Both the position numbers and the translations under genes were made by a program. A stretch of 8,240 bases of DNA from Anaerolineae bacterium (GTDB lineage Bacteria; Chloroflexota; Anaerolineae; Anaerolineales; Villigracilaceae). The stretch covers positions 1 to 8,240 of the forward strand of contig RFJH01000339.1 in assembly GCA_003694975.1 (NCBI GenBank), read 5' to 3'. Position 1 is the first letter of the stretch. Each line of letters starts with the position of its first letter. The notes below the pieces were generated by a model. It was not told the DNA's origin. It saw only the letters and a list, made by a program, of their open reading frames with translations, and ran no database searches. Positions 1 to 6,486 of this stretch are shown one piece after another.

Positions 1-883
1 CCCCATCCGTCCGCGCGATTGCGTGGACCGCGCCGTCCGCCTGCTGCTCGAACATCCCGATGCCGACTGCGTACGCGGCGTGGTGCCCGCCGGGCAGAAC
101 CCCCACAAAATGTGGCGCATTGACGAGGCCACCGGCCGCATGACGCCCCTGCTGAGTGTGCCGGGCATCGCCGAGCCGTATAACGCCCCGCGTCAGATCC
201 TCCCTCCCGTCTACTGGCAGACCGGCCACATTGACGCCATCCGTCCCGCCACCATCCTGGAGAAGAACTCTATGACAGGCGAGGCCATCTACGCCCTGCT
301 GATTGACCCGCGCTACACCGTAGACCTGGATAACCCCCGCGACTGGGCGAAGGCGGAATGGGTGGTGCGCTTCGGCGGCCTGGAGATGGTCCATCCCGAT
401 GCCGCGCCGCGTCCCATGCCCGAACGGGTAGCGCTCCTGGTGCTCGATTTCGACGGCGTCCTGACCGATAACCGCGTCTGGACCGACCAGGAAGGGCGCG
501 AGAGCGTGGCCTCCAACCGCAGCGACAGCCACGGTCTGGAGTTGCTGCGGCGGGCGGGGATCGAGGCGGTGGTCATCTCGAAGGAGCGCAACCCCGTCGT
601 CGCGGCGCGCTGCAAGAAGATAGGCGTCCCTCACTTCCAGGGCGTGGACGACAAAGCGACCCTCTTGAAGAAACTTCTCGCCGAGCGCGGCGTGGAGGCG
701 TCGCAAGTCGTCTACGTGGGCAACGACGTGAACGACCTGCCCTGCTTCCCCCTCGTCGGCTGGGCGGTTGCCGTAGCCGATGCGCACCCCGAAGCCCTCC
801 GCCGGGCGGACTACGTCCTCAGTCGCCGCGGCGGACACGGCGCGGTGCGCGAACTGTGCGATCTGATCCTGGCACATCGGTAA
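1..883 (+). CDS. neuA: CMP-sialate (acylneuraminate) cytidylyltransferase fused to a KdsC-like HAD phosphatase, 5' end missing
   Basis: Partial gene whose reading frame starts at base 2; 293 residues are visible and the stop is TAA. Visible residues 1-130 resemble the second half of CMP-nonulosonate synthetases: an opening PIRP segment, a substrate-side stretch ending ILEKNSMTGEAIYA, and VDLDN (107-111), the counterpart of the family's acidic IDID motif. The nucleotide-binding N-terminus lies outside the window. Residues about 143-293 are a HAD phosphatase of the KdsC / sialate-9-phosphatase type: DFDGVLTD (D149 nucleophile, D151 acid/base), ISKERN (192-197), and GNDVND (240-245) for Mg2+ binding. 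All catalytic motifs look intact. The family activates a nonulosonic acid with CTP in the cytoplasm; the fused domain could remove a 9-phosphate first. The same domain order occurs in vertebrate CMAS. neuB follows after 68 bases, supporting the role. The exact sugar (Neu5Ac, KDN, legionaminic-type) cannot be read from the sequence. Confidence 0.85.
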   Translation, partial: PIRPRDCVDRAVRLLLEHPDADCVRGVVPAGQNPHKMWRIDEATGRMTPLLSVPGIAEPYNAPRQILPPVYWQTGHIDAIRPATILEKNSMTGEAIYALLIDPRYTVDLDNPRDWAKAEWVVRFGGLEMVHPDAAPRPMPERVALLVLDFDGVLTDNRVWTDQEGRESVASNRSDSHGLELLRRAGIEAVVISKERNPVVAARCKKIGVPHFQGVDDKATLLKKLLAERGVEASQVVYVGNDVNDLPCFPLVGWAVAVADAHPEALRRADYVLSRRGGHGAVRELCDLILAHR

Positions 884-915
884 TCGTTCCCTCCCTACTA
901 CCAACCTCCAGTCAT

Positions 916-943
916 CCAATCTCAAATCTTCTAATCTCCAACG
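916..943 (+). repeat. Degenerate AATCT heptamer run in the neuA-neuB spacer
   Basis: The 68-base spacer is pyrimidine-rich and AT-richer than its neighbours. It holds three consecutive imperfect units, CCAATCT (916-922), CAAATCT (923-929) and TCTAATCT (930-937), then the start of a fourth (CCAACG), which leads into the neuB Shine-Dalgarno GAGG at 943-946. It may be simple-sequence filler that keeps the ribosome-binding region unstructured; a function is not shown. Confidence 0.5.
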
Positions 944-951
944 AGGTTCTC

Positions 952-1836
952 ATGTCCCGTGAAATCAAACTCGGAAACAAACTGGTCGGCGATGGACATC
1001 CCGTGTACATCGTCGCCGAAATCGGCATCAACCACAACGGCGACCTGGAAATCGCCAAGCGCATGATTGACGCCGCCGTCCACGCCGGTGTGGACGCGGT
1101 GAAGTTCCAGAAACGCACCCCCGAAATCTGCACCCCGCCGGAGCAGCAAAAGCAGATGCGCGAGACTCCCTGGGGCTACATCACCTACCTGGAATACCGT
1201 CACAAGGTGGAATTCGGCCTGGAGGAGTATCGCGAGATTGACCGCTACTGCAAGGAGAAAGGCATCCCCTGGCTGGCCTCCGTGTGGGACGAACCCTCCG
1301 TGGACTTTCTGGAACAGTTCGACACCCCCGCCTACAAAATCCCCTCCGCGGCGCTGACCGATCACAACCTGCTGCGCCGCGTCCGCAAGACGGGGCGACC
1401 GGTCATTCTCTCGACCGGCATGTCCACCATGGACCAGATTCGCAAAGCAGTGGAAGTGCTGGGCACAAAAGACCTCCTGATCACGCACTGCACCAGTTCT
1501 TACCCATGCGACCCCGAAGAACTCAACCTGCGCATGATTCAGACCCTGCGAGAGGAGTTCCCCGAGGTGCCTATCGGCTATTCCGGGCACGAGGTGGGGC
1601 TGGTCCCTTCGGCGGTGGCGGTCGCTCTGGGCGCCTGCCTGGTGGAACGCCACCTGACTCTCGACCGCGCCATGTGGGGCAGCGACCAAGCCGCCTCCGT
1701 GGAACCGATGGGCTTCGAAAAACTGGTGAAATATATCCGCGTCACGGAAGTGGCGTTGGGCGATGGCGTGAAGCGCGTCTATGAAAGTGAGTTGCCCTCC
1801 CTGCGTAAGTTGCGCCGCTTCTATGGGGAGGATTGA
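952..1836 (+). CDS. neuB: N-acylneuraminate (nonulosonic acid) synthase, SAF-less short form
   Basis: 294 residues. The family condenses phosphoenolpyruvate with a mannosamine- or mannose-type sugar (free or 6-phosphate) to a nine-carbon sialic-type acid in the cytoplasm. The TIM-barrel NeuB domain spans nearly the whole protein: AEIGINHNGD (22-31), DAVKFQKR (48-55), THCTSSYP (178-185), GYSGHEVG (209-216) and ERHLTLDR (232-239). H213 and H234 match the two metal-binding histidines of characterised NeuB enzymes. The chain stops about 60 residues after the barrel, so the C-terminal antifreeze-like SAF domain of standard 340-360 residue NeuB proteins is absent. The ATG at 952 is chosen because GAGG (943-946) stands five bases upstream and the family's N-terminal beta strand follows at once; a frame extension back to 856 adds only low-complexity sequence and overlaps neuA. 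It is in an operon with the cytidylyltransferase before it and the sulfotransferase 6 bases after it. Free-sugar versus sugar-phosphate specificity is unresolved. Confidence 0.9.
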   Translation: MSREIKLGNKLVGDGHPVYIVAEIGINHNGDLEIAKRMIDAAVHAGVDAVKFQKRTPEICTPPEQQKQMRETPWGYITYLEYRHKVEFGLEEYREIDRYCKEKGIPWLASVWDEPSVDFLEQFDTPAYKIPSAALTDHNLLRRVRKTGRPVILSTGMSTMDQIRKAVEVLGTKDLLITHCTSSYPCDPEELNLRMIQTLREEFPEVPIGYSGHEVGLVPSAVAVALGACLVERHLTLDRAMWGSDQAASVEPMGFEKLVKYIRVTEVALGDGVKRVYESELPSLRKLRRFYGED

Positions 1837-1842
1837 GAGAGG

Positions 1843-2697
1843 ATGAACCCGGCGCGGTCCCTGCGGCGCGCTTTGCGCACTCCCGGCAAGTACGCCCTGG
1901 CGGCCCTCCGCTGGCGGCGTCTGCGTTTTGACGAGGCGCCGCCCATCTTCGGCAACGGCAAGCCAAAGAGCGGCACGCACCTCCTGGTGCAGATCCTGGC
2001 CGGGATGTGCCGCGTCGCGCCGTATGCTTACGTGGCCGCCGAGCCGGTCCGCACCATCACCCCGGATGGACGCCGTCGCTCCGCCGATGAGATCCTGGAC
2101 GACCTGCGCCGCATCCCGCGCGGCGTCATCGGCTGGGGCTACCTCGATCACACCCCGGAGAACGTGGATTTCCTGTGTCGCCCTGGGCGGGTGAACTACT
2201 TCATCTACCGCGACCCGCGTGACCTCCTCGTCTCCCAGGTCTATTTTGCGACCGAGATGCACGAGGGGCACGGGATGCACGAGTACTACAACGCCCTGCC
2301 CGATTTTGGCGCACGCCTGAAGGTCGCCATCACCGGCATTGACCGCGAGGGGCTGCACATGGTGAACGTGCGTCAGCGCTACGAGGCCGTCCTGCGCTGG
2401 CTGGAGCAACCCGGCGTGCTGTGTCTCCGCTTCGAGGACCTGATCCACCGCCGCGAAGAGACGCTGGGGCGGATGCTGGACGAGATCGAGAAGACCGGCT
2501 ACCGCCTCCCCACGCCGCGCGAGAAGGCCATCGCCATCCTGATCGAGGCCATTCAGCCGCGCAAATCGCACACCTTCCGCTCCGGCAAGACCGGCACCTG
2601 GCGTGAGCATTTCACCGAAGAGCACAAGGCGCTTTTCAAAGAAATCGCCGGAGACCTCCTGGTGCAACTGGGGTACGAAGAAAACAACGATTGGTGA
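1843..2697 (+). CDS. PAPS-dependent sulfotransferase (Sulfotransfer_1 type)
   Basis: 284 residues, no signal peptide or clear membrane segment. The family moves a sulfuryl group from PAPS to a hydroxyl or amine of an acceptor. The order of motifs matches soluble sulfotransferases: the 5'-phosphosulfate loop GKPKSGTH (39-46), a candidate catalytic His at 103 (GYLDHTPEN, in the place of the KTHLP motif), the 3'-phosphate site YRDPRDLLVS (122-131, R123 and S131), and a C-terminal FRSGKTGTWREHFT (245-258) equivalent to the RKGxxGDWKxxFT motif. The start ATG lies 6 bases after the neuB stop; GGAGG inside the neuB end (1827-1831) is 11 bases away and a purine run GAGAGAGG abuts the ATG, so translation may be coupled to neuB. 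The acceptor is unknown; operon position with neuA and neuB suggests a surface glycan or the nonulosonic acid itself, but a lipid or small molecule remains possible. Confidence 0.85.
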   Translation: MNPARSLRRALRTPGKYALAALRWRRLRFDEAPPIFGNGKPKSGTHLLVQILAGMCRVAPYAYVAAEPVRTITPDGRRRSADEILDDLRRIPRGVIGWGYLDHTPENVDFLCRPGRVNYFIYRDPRDLLVSQVYFATEMHEGHGMHEYYNALPDFGARLKVAITGIDREGLHMVNVRQRYEAVLRWLEQPGVLCLRFEDLIHRREETLGRMLDEIEKTGYRLPTPREKAIAILIEAIQPRKSHTFRSGKTGTWREHFTEEHKALFKEIAGDLLVQLGYEENNDW

Positions 2698-2701
2698 AGC
2701 C

Positions 2702-2735
2702 TCCGGTAGGACGAGAGCACTCTCGCCCTACCGGA
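2702..2735. repeat. Near-perfect 34-base palindrome between convergent genes
   Basis: Arms TCCGGTAGG (2702-2710) and CCTACCGGA (2727-2735) pair completely. After one A/C mismatch the inner arms CGAGA and TCTCG (2712-2716, 2721-2725) also pair, leaving a GCAC loop. The RNA from either strand would fold into a strong hairpin. Neither side is followed by a T-run, so it is not a textbook intrinsic terminator. It starts 5 bases after the sulfotransferase stop and could stop or protect both convergent transcripts. It also looks like the GTAGGGCGA-type intergenic palindromes that recur in some genomes; that repeat status is an inference. Confidence 0.6.
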
Positions 2736-2747
2736 AGAGATTGCCTC

Positions 2748-2768
2748 CCCCCTGATTGTCTCAAGGGG
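2748..2768 (-). terminator. Candidate 3' hairpin downstream of pheT
   Basis: On the minus strand CCCCTTGA (2768-2761) and TCAGGGGG (2755-2748) form an 8-pair stem with one G-U pair and a five-base loop, 5 bases past the pheT stop. There is no U-run after it, so termination would be weak or factor-assisted; it may act with the palindrome beyond it. Confidence 0.35.
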
Positions 2769-2773
2769 ATTGA

Positions 2774-5281
2774 TCACCCTCGCAGGCGCGCGCCGAGTTC
2801 GCGCTCCAGGCGGCGCACGATTTTGGCGCGGATTCTGGCGGCTTCTTTGTCCGTCAGCGTGCGGTCGGGGGCCTGGTAGGTCAGGCTGTAGGCCAGGCTC
2901 TTCTTGCCCTCGCCAACCTGCTCACCACGATAGACATCGAACAGACGCACATCGGCGAGCAACTTCCCGCCGGTCTGCCGGATGAGGGCCTCCACCTCGC
3001 CCGCAGGCACGGACTCGTCCACGACGACGGCGATATCCTCCAGCACGGGCGGATGCGTGGGCACCGATTCGACTTCCAGGCGTGGCGGCACAGCGCGCAG
3101 AGCCTCCAGGTCGAACTCGGCGGCCAGAACCGGCCTCTCGCCAAACTCGTATTTCTCCGCCACAAGGGGGTGAATCTCGCCGAAAAGGCCGATTTCCTTC
3201 CCCTCCACCATCACGCGGGCGCACTTGCCTGGGTGGAAAGCGGGGTGTTCTGCCGGCTCGTAGGAGACGCCCTCGCCCACGCGCAGCGCGGTGAGCATGG
3301 CCTCGATGACGCCTTTCAGGTCGTAGAAATCCAGGCCGGGGCTTTCGGGAGAATCCCAGGCCGGTTCGTGGCGGCGACCGGTCATGGCAATGGCCAGGCG
3401 CGGCTGCTCTTCGGGGAGGTCATCGCCACGCGGCAGGAAGACCGGCCCGATCTCGAAGAAGGCCAGAGTCTCGCGCAGGCGGGCGTTGCGCTCCACCACG
3501 TCCAGCACGGAGGCCAGGAGACTGCGGCGCAGGACGCGTCGCTCCGGCGTGACCGGGTTCGCGAGGCGCACGTGCTCACCCTCCACGCCCAGGCGCGCCT
3601 CGCGCTCCGGCGAGGTCATGCGATACGTGATGACCTCCTGCAACCCCAGCCCGGCGAGGAGATCGCGCAGGCTCTCTTCCCACGTGTGGGTCGGGTTGCC
3701 GACCTGGGGGGGCAGGGCGTCGGCGATGCGCGTTTCGGGGATGCGGTCGTAGCCGTAGAGGCGGGCGATCTCCTCCATCACGTCCGCCACGCCGACCACG
3801 CCCTCGCCGATGTCCATGCGGAAAGGCGGCGGGGTGACGGTCACGTTCTCGCCGGTCACCTCGCAGGTGAACTCGAGGCGGCTCAGCAGGTCGGCGATCT
3901 CCTGAGCGGAGAGTTCGATCCCCAGATGACGTTTCACGTCCGCCGCGCTGACCTCGACGCGCGGCGCTTCGGGCGGCAGAGGGTAGTTATCCACCAGGCC
4001 GGGCGCGACCTTCCCCCCGCTCCAGGCGGCCATCCAGTAGAGGCCGCGCCGCACGCCCTCCTCCGCCAGCGCGGGGTGCACGCCGCGCGAGAAGCGGAAG
4101 GAGGCCTCGGAGTGCAGGTTGTGGGCGTTCGCCGTGCGGCGGATGTTAATGAAATTCCACGCCGCGCCCTCCAACAGGACGTTGCGCGTCTGCTCCGTGA
4201 CCTCGGATTCGAGTCCGCCCATCACGCCCGCGATGGAGAGCGCGCCCGCCTCGTCGCAGACGAGCACCTGGGAGGGGTCGAGGGCGCGTTCTTCGCCATC
4301 CAACGTGACCAGTTTCTCGCCGGGCTTCGCCGTGCGCGTGATGATGGTCACTTTGCCGCCCTTCGCCCGCTTGAGGAGCACATCGTAATCGAAGGCGTGC
4401 AGCGGCTCGCCGAGTTCGAGCATGGTGTAGTTCGTGGCGTCCACGATGCAGTTGATGGGACGCACCCCGGCCAGGCGCAGACGACGCTGTACCCAGTAGG
4501 GGCTGGGGCGGATCTCCACGTCCCGAATCAGGCCGAGGACGAAGCGCGGGTTGAGTTCCGGGTTCTCGATTCGGATGGCGACCAGTTCCTCTACGGGCTG
4601 ACCGCTCGGGTCCAGGGGCGTTTCGGGCTTTTTGAGTGGTTTCCCGGTCAGGGCGGCGAGTTCACGGGCGATGCCCAGCATCCCCGTGTTGCGCGCCATG
4701 TTCGGGAGGATGTCAATGCTCAGGACGGCGTCCCCCATGTAGTCTGCCAACGGCGCGCCGACGGGGGCGTCGTCATCCAGGATGATGATGCCCTCATGCT
4801 CCTCGGAGATACCCAGTTCCTTCTCCGAGCAAACCATGGAGTAGGATTCCACGCCGCGAATTTTCGTCCGCTTGAGGGTCATCAGCACCTGGCCTTCTTT
4901 GTGACCATCGTAGAGGCGCGCGCCTTCCTTTGCATAGGCCACTTTCAACGGCCTGGCCAACGGGCCTTTGCCCTTGTAAGGGAAGAGGTTGGGTGCGCCG
5001 GTGAGCACGGTATGCTCTTGCCGACCATCGAAGAGGCGGCAGAGGACGAGTCGGTCCGCGTTGGGATGCGGCATGACCTCGCGCACTTCACCGACGACGA
5101 TTTTCTCCGGGTCCCAGGAAAGGCCGGTAATCTTGAAAGAGGTGCTCTCGTTGGGCATCGGCCAGCCAACGTAGCGGATTTCTTCCACTTCCAGCCCGGC
5201 GAACGTGAGCAGGCGGGCAACTTCTTCAACCGGGATATCTATCTCCACGAAATCTTTGAGCCAGGATATGGGGACGTACAT
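2774..5281 (-). CDS. pheT: Phenylalanyl-tRNA synthetase beta subunit
   Basis: 835 residues, slightly longer than the usual ~800. It forms the cytoplasmic (alpha-beta)2 enzyme with PheS; the beta chain supplies tRNA binding and editing. Domains in order: N-terminal start YVPISWLKDFVEID (2-15) and GLEVEEI; OB-fold tRNA-binding domain from about 60 with HPNADRL (72-78) and TGAPNL; the CSEKELGI segment; the B3/4 editing region with SPYWVQRRLRLAGVRPINC, EPLHAFDYD and SEASFRFSRGVHP; a B5 domain with DVKRHLGIELSAQEI; a core-like domain (PEREARLGVEGEHVRLANPV); and an FDX-ACB anticodon-binding domain in the last ~93 residues. The start is ATG 5281, because AGGAG (5291-5287) lies five bases upstream; a GTG at 5287 overlaps that Shine-Dalgarno and is unlikely. 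One deviation: the usual ITPNRAD-type stretch before GIARE reads ILPNMARNTGML. It follows pheS by 13 bases and depends on the upstream T-box. Confidence 0.97.
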   Translation of the reverse strand: MYVPISWLKDFVEIDIPVEEVARLLTFAGLEVEEIRYVGWPMPNESTSFKITGLSWDPEKIVVGEVREVMPHPNADRLVLCRLFDGRQEHTVLTGAPNLFPYKGKGPLARPLKVAYAKEGARLYDGHKEGQVLMTLKRTKIRGVESYSMVCSEKELGISEEHEGIIILDDDAPVGAPLADYMGDAVLSIDILPNMARNTGMLGIARELAALTGKPLKKPETPLDPSGQPVEELVAIRIENPELNPRFVLGLIRDVEIRPSPYWVQRRLRLAGVRPINCIVDATNYTMLELGEPLHAFDYDVLLKRAKGGKVTIITRTAKPGEKLVTLDGEERALDPSQVLVCDEAGALSIAGVMGGLESEVTEQTRNVLLEGAAWNFINIRRTANAHNLHSEASFRFSRGVHPALAEEGVRRGLYWMAAWSGGKVAPGLVDNYPLPPEAPRVEVSAADVKRHLGIELSAQEIADLLSRLEFTCEVTGENVTVTPPPFRMDIGEGVVGVADVMEEIARLYGYDRIPETRIADALPPQVGNPTHTWEESLRDLLAGLGLQEVITYRMTSPEREARLGVEGEHVRLANPVTPERRVLRRSLLASVLDVVERNARLRETLAFFEIGPVFLPRGDDLPEEQPRLAIAMTGRRHEPAWDSPESPGLDFYDLKGVIEAMLTALRVGEGVSYEPAEHPAFHPGKCARVMVEGKEIGLFGEIHPLVAEKYEFGERPVLAAEFDLEALRAVPPRLEVESVPTHPPVLEDIAVVVDESVPAGEVEALIRQTGGKLLADVRLFDVYRGEQVGEGKKSLAYSLTYQAPDRTLTDKEAARIRAKIVRRLERELGARLRG

Positions 5282-5286
5282 AGGCA

Positions 5287-5291
5287 CTCCT
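5287..5291 (-). promoter_or_regulatory. Shine-Dalgarno that fixes the pheT start
   Basis: AGGAG lies right after the pheS TAG stop (5297-5295) and five bases before ATG 5281. It excludes the in-frame GTG at 5287, whose first base is the last base of the Shine-Dalgarno. Confidence 0.75.
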
Positions 5292-5294
5292 ACT

Positions 5295-6353
5295 CTAAAA
5301 TTGCTCCAGGAATCTCACATCATTGCTCCAGAAATAACGAATATCCTCAATGCGGTGGCGCAGCATGGCCTGTCGCTCCGGCCCCATACCAAAAGCGAAG
5401 CCGGTGTAGCGACGCGGGTCGTAGCCGCCGTTTTGCAACACGACCGGATGTACCATGCCGCAGCCGAGGATTTCCAGCCAGCCCGTCCGCTTGCAGACGG
5501 AACACCCTTTCCCACCACAGACGAAGCACTCCACGTCCACTTCGGCGGAGGGCTCGGTGAAGGGGAAGTAAGAGGCGCGGAAGCGAACGCGCGCCTGAGA
5601 CCCGAACATGCGGCGGGCGAAATCGGCCAGGGTGCCTTTTAGATCGCTGAAGGTGATGTTTTTCCCAACGGCCAGCCCCTCCACCTGGTTGAACTGGATT
5701 TCGGAGCGGGCGGTGATTTGCTCATGGCGGAAACACATGCCGGGCAGCGCGATGCGGATCGGCGGCGGGTTCTCCGGGTTCATGGCGGCGAAGTAACGCA
5801 TGGCGTGGATCTGACCCGGCGAAGTGTGCGTGCGCAGCAAGACAGGGTTCTCACCGCGCTCCCCGGCCTCCACATAGAGCGAATCCTGCATCTCGCGCGC
5901 CGGGTGGTGGGGCGGAAAATTGAGCAACTGGAAGTTGTACTCATCCGTCTCCACCTCGCGCGAGGTGAAGACCTGAAACCCCATATCGGCCAGGATGCTC
6001 AGGATGCGTCGCAGGGTCTGCGTGGAGGGGTGCAAACGACCGCGCCGGAACGGGCGACCGGGCAGGGTCACATCCAGGCGTTCTTCGCGCAGGGAACGTT
6101 CGATGGCCGCCTGTTTGAGCGCCTGGGATTTCTCCTCCAGGGCGGCCTCCAGCGCCTGTTTCACCTCGTTGGCGCGCCGTCCAACCGCCGGGCGCTCCTC
6201 TTTCGGGAGACTCCCCAGGTCACTGAAGACGCGCATCAGGGGCGAATTGCGCCCCAGGTGCGCCACGCGCCAGGCCTGAAGTGTCTCCTCATCCTGCACA
6301 GATTGCAAGGCCTCGAGTGCCTCGCGTTGGATGTGTTCCAGTTGTTCAAGCAT
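5295..6353 (-). CDS. pheS: Phenylalanyl-tRNA synthetase alpha subunit
   Basis: 352 residues, normal for the family. The catalytic subunit activates Phe with ATP and charges tRNA-Phe, with PheT. The N-terminal ~90 residues are charged and helical (the coiled-coil arm that contacts tRNA). The class II core follows: HPSTQTLRRIL (108-118) in motif 1; LLRTHTSPGQIHAM (172-185); motif 2 CFRHEQITARSEIQFNQVEG (207-226, R209); the Phe-pocket strand SYFPFTEPSAEV (261-272); and motif 3 GFAFGMGPERQAMLRH (318-333), then DIRYFWSNDVRFL near the end. Four cysteines at 276, 279, 284 and 287 form a CxxCx4CxxC knuckle, seen in many PheS proteins and likely zinc-binding. The start is ATG 6353, because GGAGG (6363-6359) sits five bases upstream; two GTG codons in frame (6365, 6359) fall in or next to that site. 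It is the first gene of pheST, under T-box control. Confidence 0.97.
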   Translation of the reverse strand: MLEQLEHIQREALEALQSVQDEETLQAWRVAHLGRNSPLMRVFSDLGSLPKEERPAVGRRANEVKQALEAALEEKSQALKQAAIERSLREERLDVTLPGRPFRRGRLHPSTQTLRRILSILADMGFQVFTSREVETDEYNFQLLNFPPHHPAREMQDSLYVEAGERGENPVLLRTHTSPGQIHAMRYFAAMNPENPPPIRIALPGMCFRHEQITARSEIQFNQVEGLAVGKNITFSDLKGTLADFARRMFGSQARVRFRASYFPFTEPSAEVDVECFVCGGKGCSVCKRTGWLEILGCGMVHPVVLQNGGYDPRRYTGFAFGMGPERQAMLRHRIEDIRYFWSNDVRFLEQF

Positions 6354-6358
6354 GAGCA

Positions 6359-6363
6359 CCTCC
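6359..6363 (-). promoter_or_regulatory. Shine-Dalgarno that fixes the pheS start
   Basis: GGAGG is followed by five bases and ATG 6353. It makes the longer GTG starts improbable. Confidence 0.75.
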
Positions 6364-6378
6364 ACAGAGGATTTCTAC

Positions 6379-6404
6379 ACACTCATCGCACAAGGGCGAT
6401 GTGT
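6379..6404 (-). promoter_or_regulatory. Small hairpin between the T-box terminator and the pheS Shine-Dalgarno
   Basis: On the minus strand CATCGC (6401-6396) pairs with GCGATG (6389-6384) around a six-base loop, and ACA/TGT extends the stem past a two-base bulge. It would be present only on read-through mRNA, about 15 bases before the Shine-Dalgarno. A role in mRNA stability or translation is possible but not shown. Confidence 0.35.
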
Positions 6405-6409
6405 TACGT

Positions 6410-6443
6410 AAACGAAACCTCCCGTCCCCATTGGGACGGGAGG
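6410..6443 (-). terminator. T-box-controlled intrinsic terminator
   Basis: CCTCCCGTCCC (6443-6433) and GGGACGGGAGG (6428-6418) form an 11-pair GC-rich stem with a four-base loop, followed by TTTCGTTT (6417-6410). The U-run is broken by CG. The 5' arm contains CGTCCC (6438-6433), which also pairs with the T-box element, so terminator and antiterminator exclude each other. Confidence 0.9.
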
Positions 6444-6450
6444 GAGTTCC

Positions 6451-6463
6451 CGCGGTACCACCC
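6451..6463 (-). promoter_or_regulatory. Conserved T-box element (antiterminator 5' side)
   Basis: GGGTGGTACCGCG matches the T-box consensus. The TGGT bulge would pair with the tRNA 3' end ACCA; its variable base is U, as expected for the A discriminator base of tRNA-Phe, in agreement with the UUC specifier. Confidence 0.93.
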
Positions 6464-6468
6464 AATTT

Positions 6469-6486
6469 GGCCGCCGCGCGGCGGCC
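6469..6486 (-). repeat. 18-base GC-only palindrome in the T-box linker
   Basis: GGCCGCCGCGCGGCGGCC is its own reverse complement and can fold as seven G-C pairs with a GCGC loop. It sits 5 bases before the T-box element, in the position of T-box stem III, and may separate the tRNA-binding part from the expression platform or slow the polymerase. Confidence 0.7.

Noticed and set aside
856..951. A longer neuB starting at ATG 856
   Set aside because: The added 32 residues overlap neuA, are low-complexity and come from the repeat spacer; ATG 952 has its own Shine-Dalgarno and the family's normal N-terminus.
1673..1720. Gln in the NeuB GSDQ motif in place of a commonly seen His
   Set aside because: This position varies among active NeuB proteins, and the two metal-binding histidines are intact.
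931..2667. 578-codon open frame on the minus strand opposite neuB and the sulfotransferase
   Set aside because: Its composition is that of a high-GC antisense shadow (rich in H, Q, V, G, A), it has no recognisable motif, and both opposite genes have complete family motifs.
3053..5560. 835-codon open frame on the plus strand opposite pheT and the pheS end
   Set aside because: It mirrors pheT in the antisense frame and crosses the pheS/pheT boundary; the PheT and PheS domains are unmistakable.
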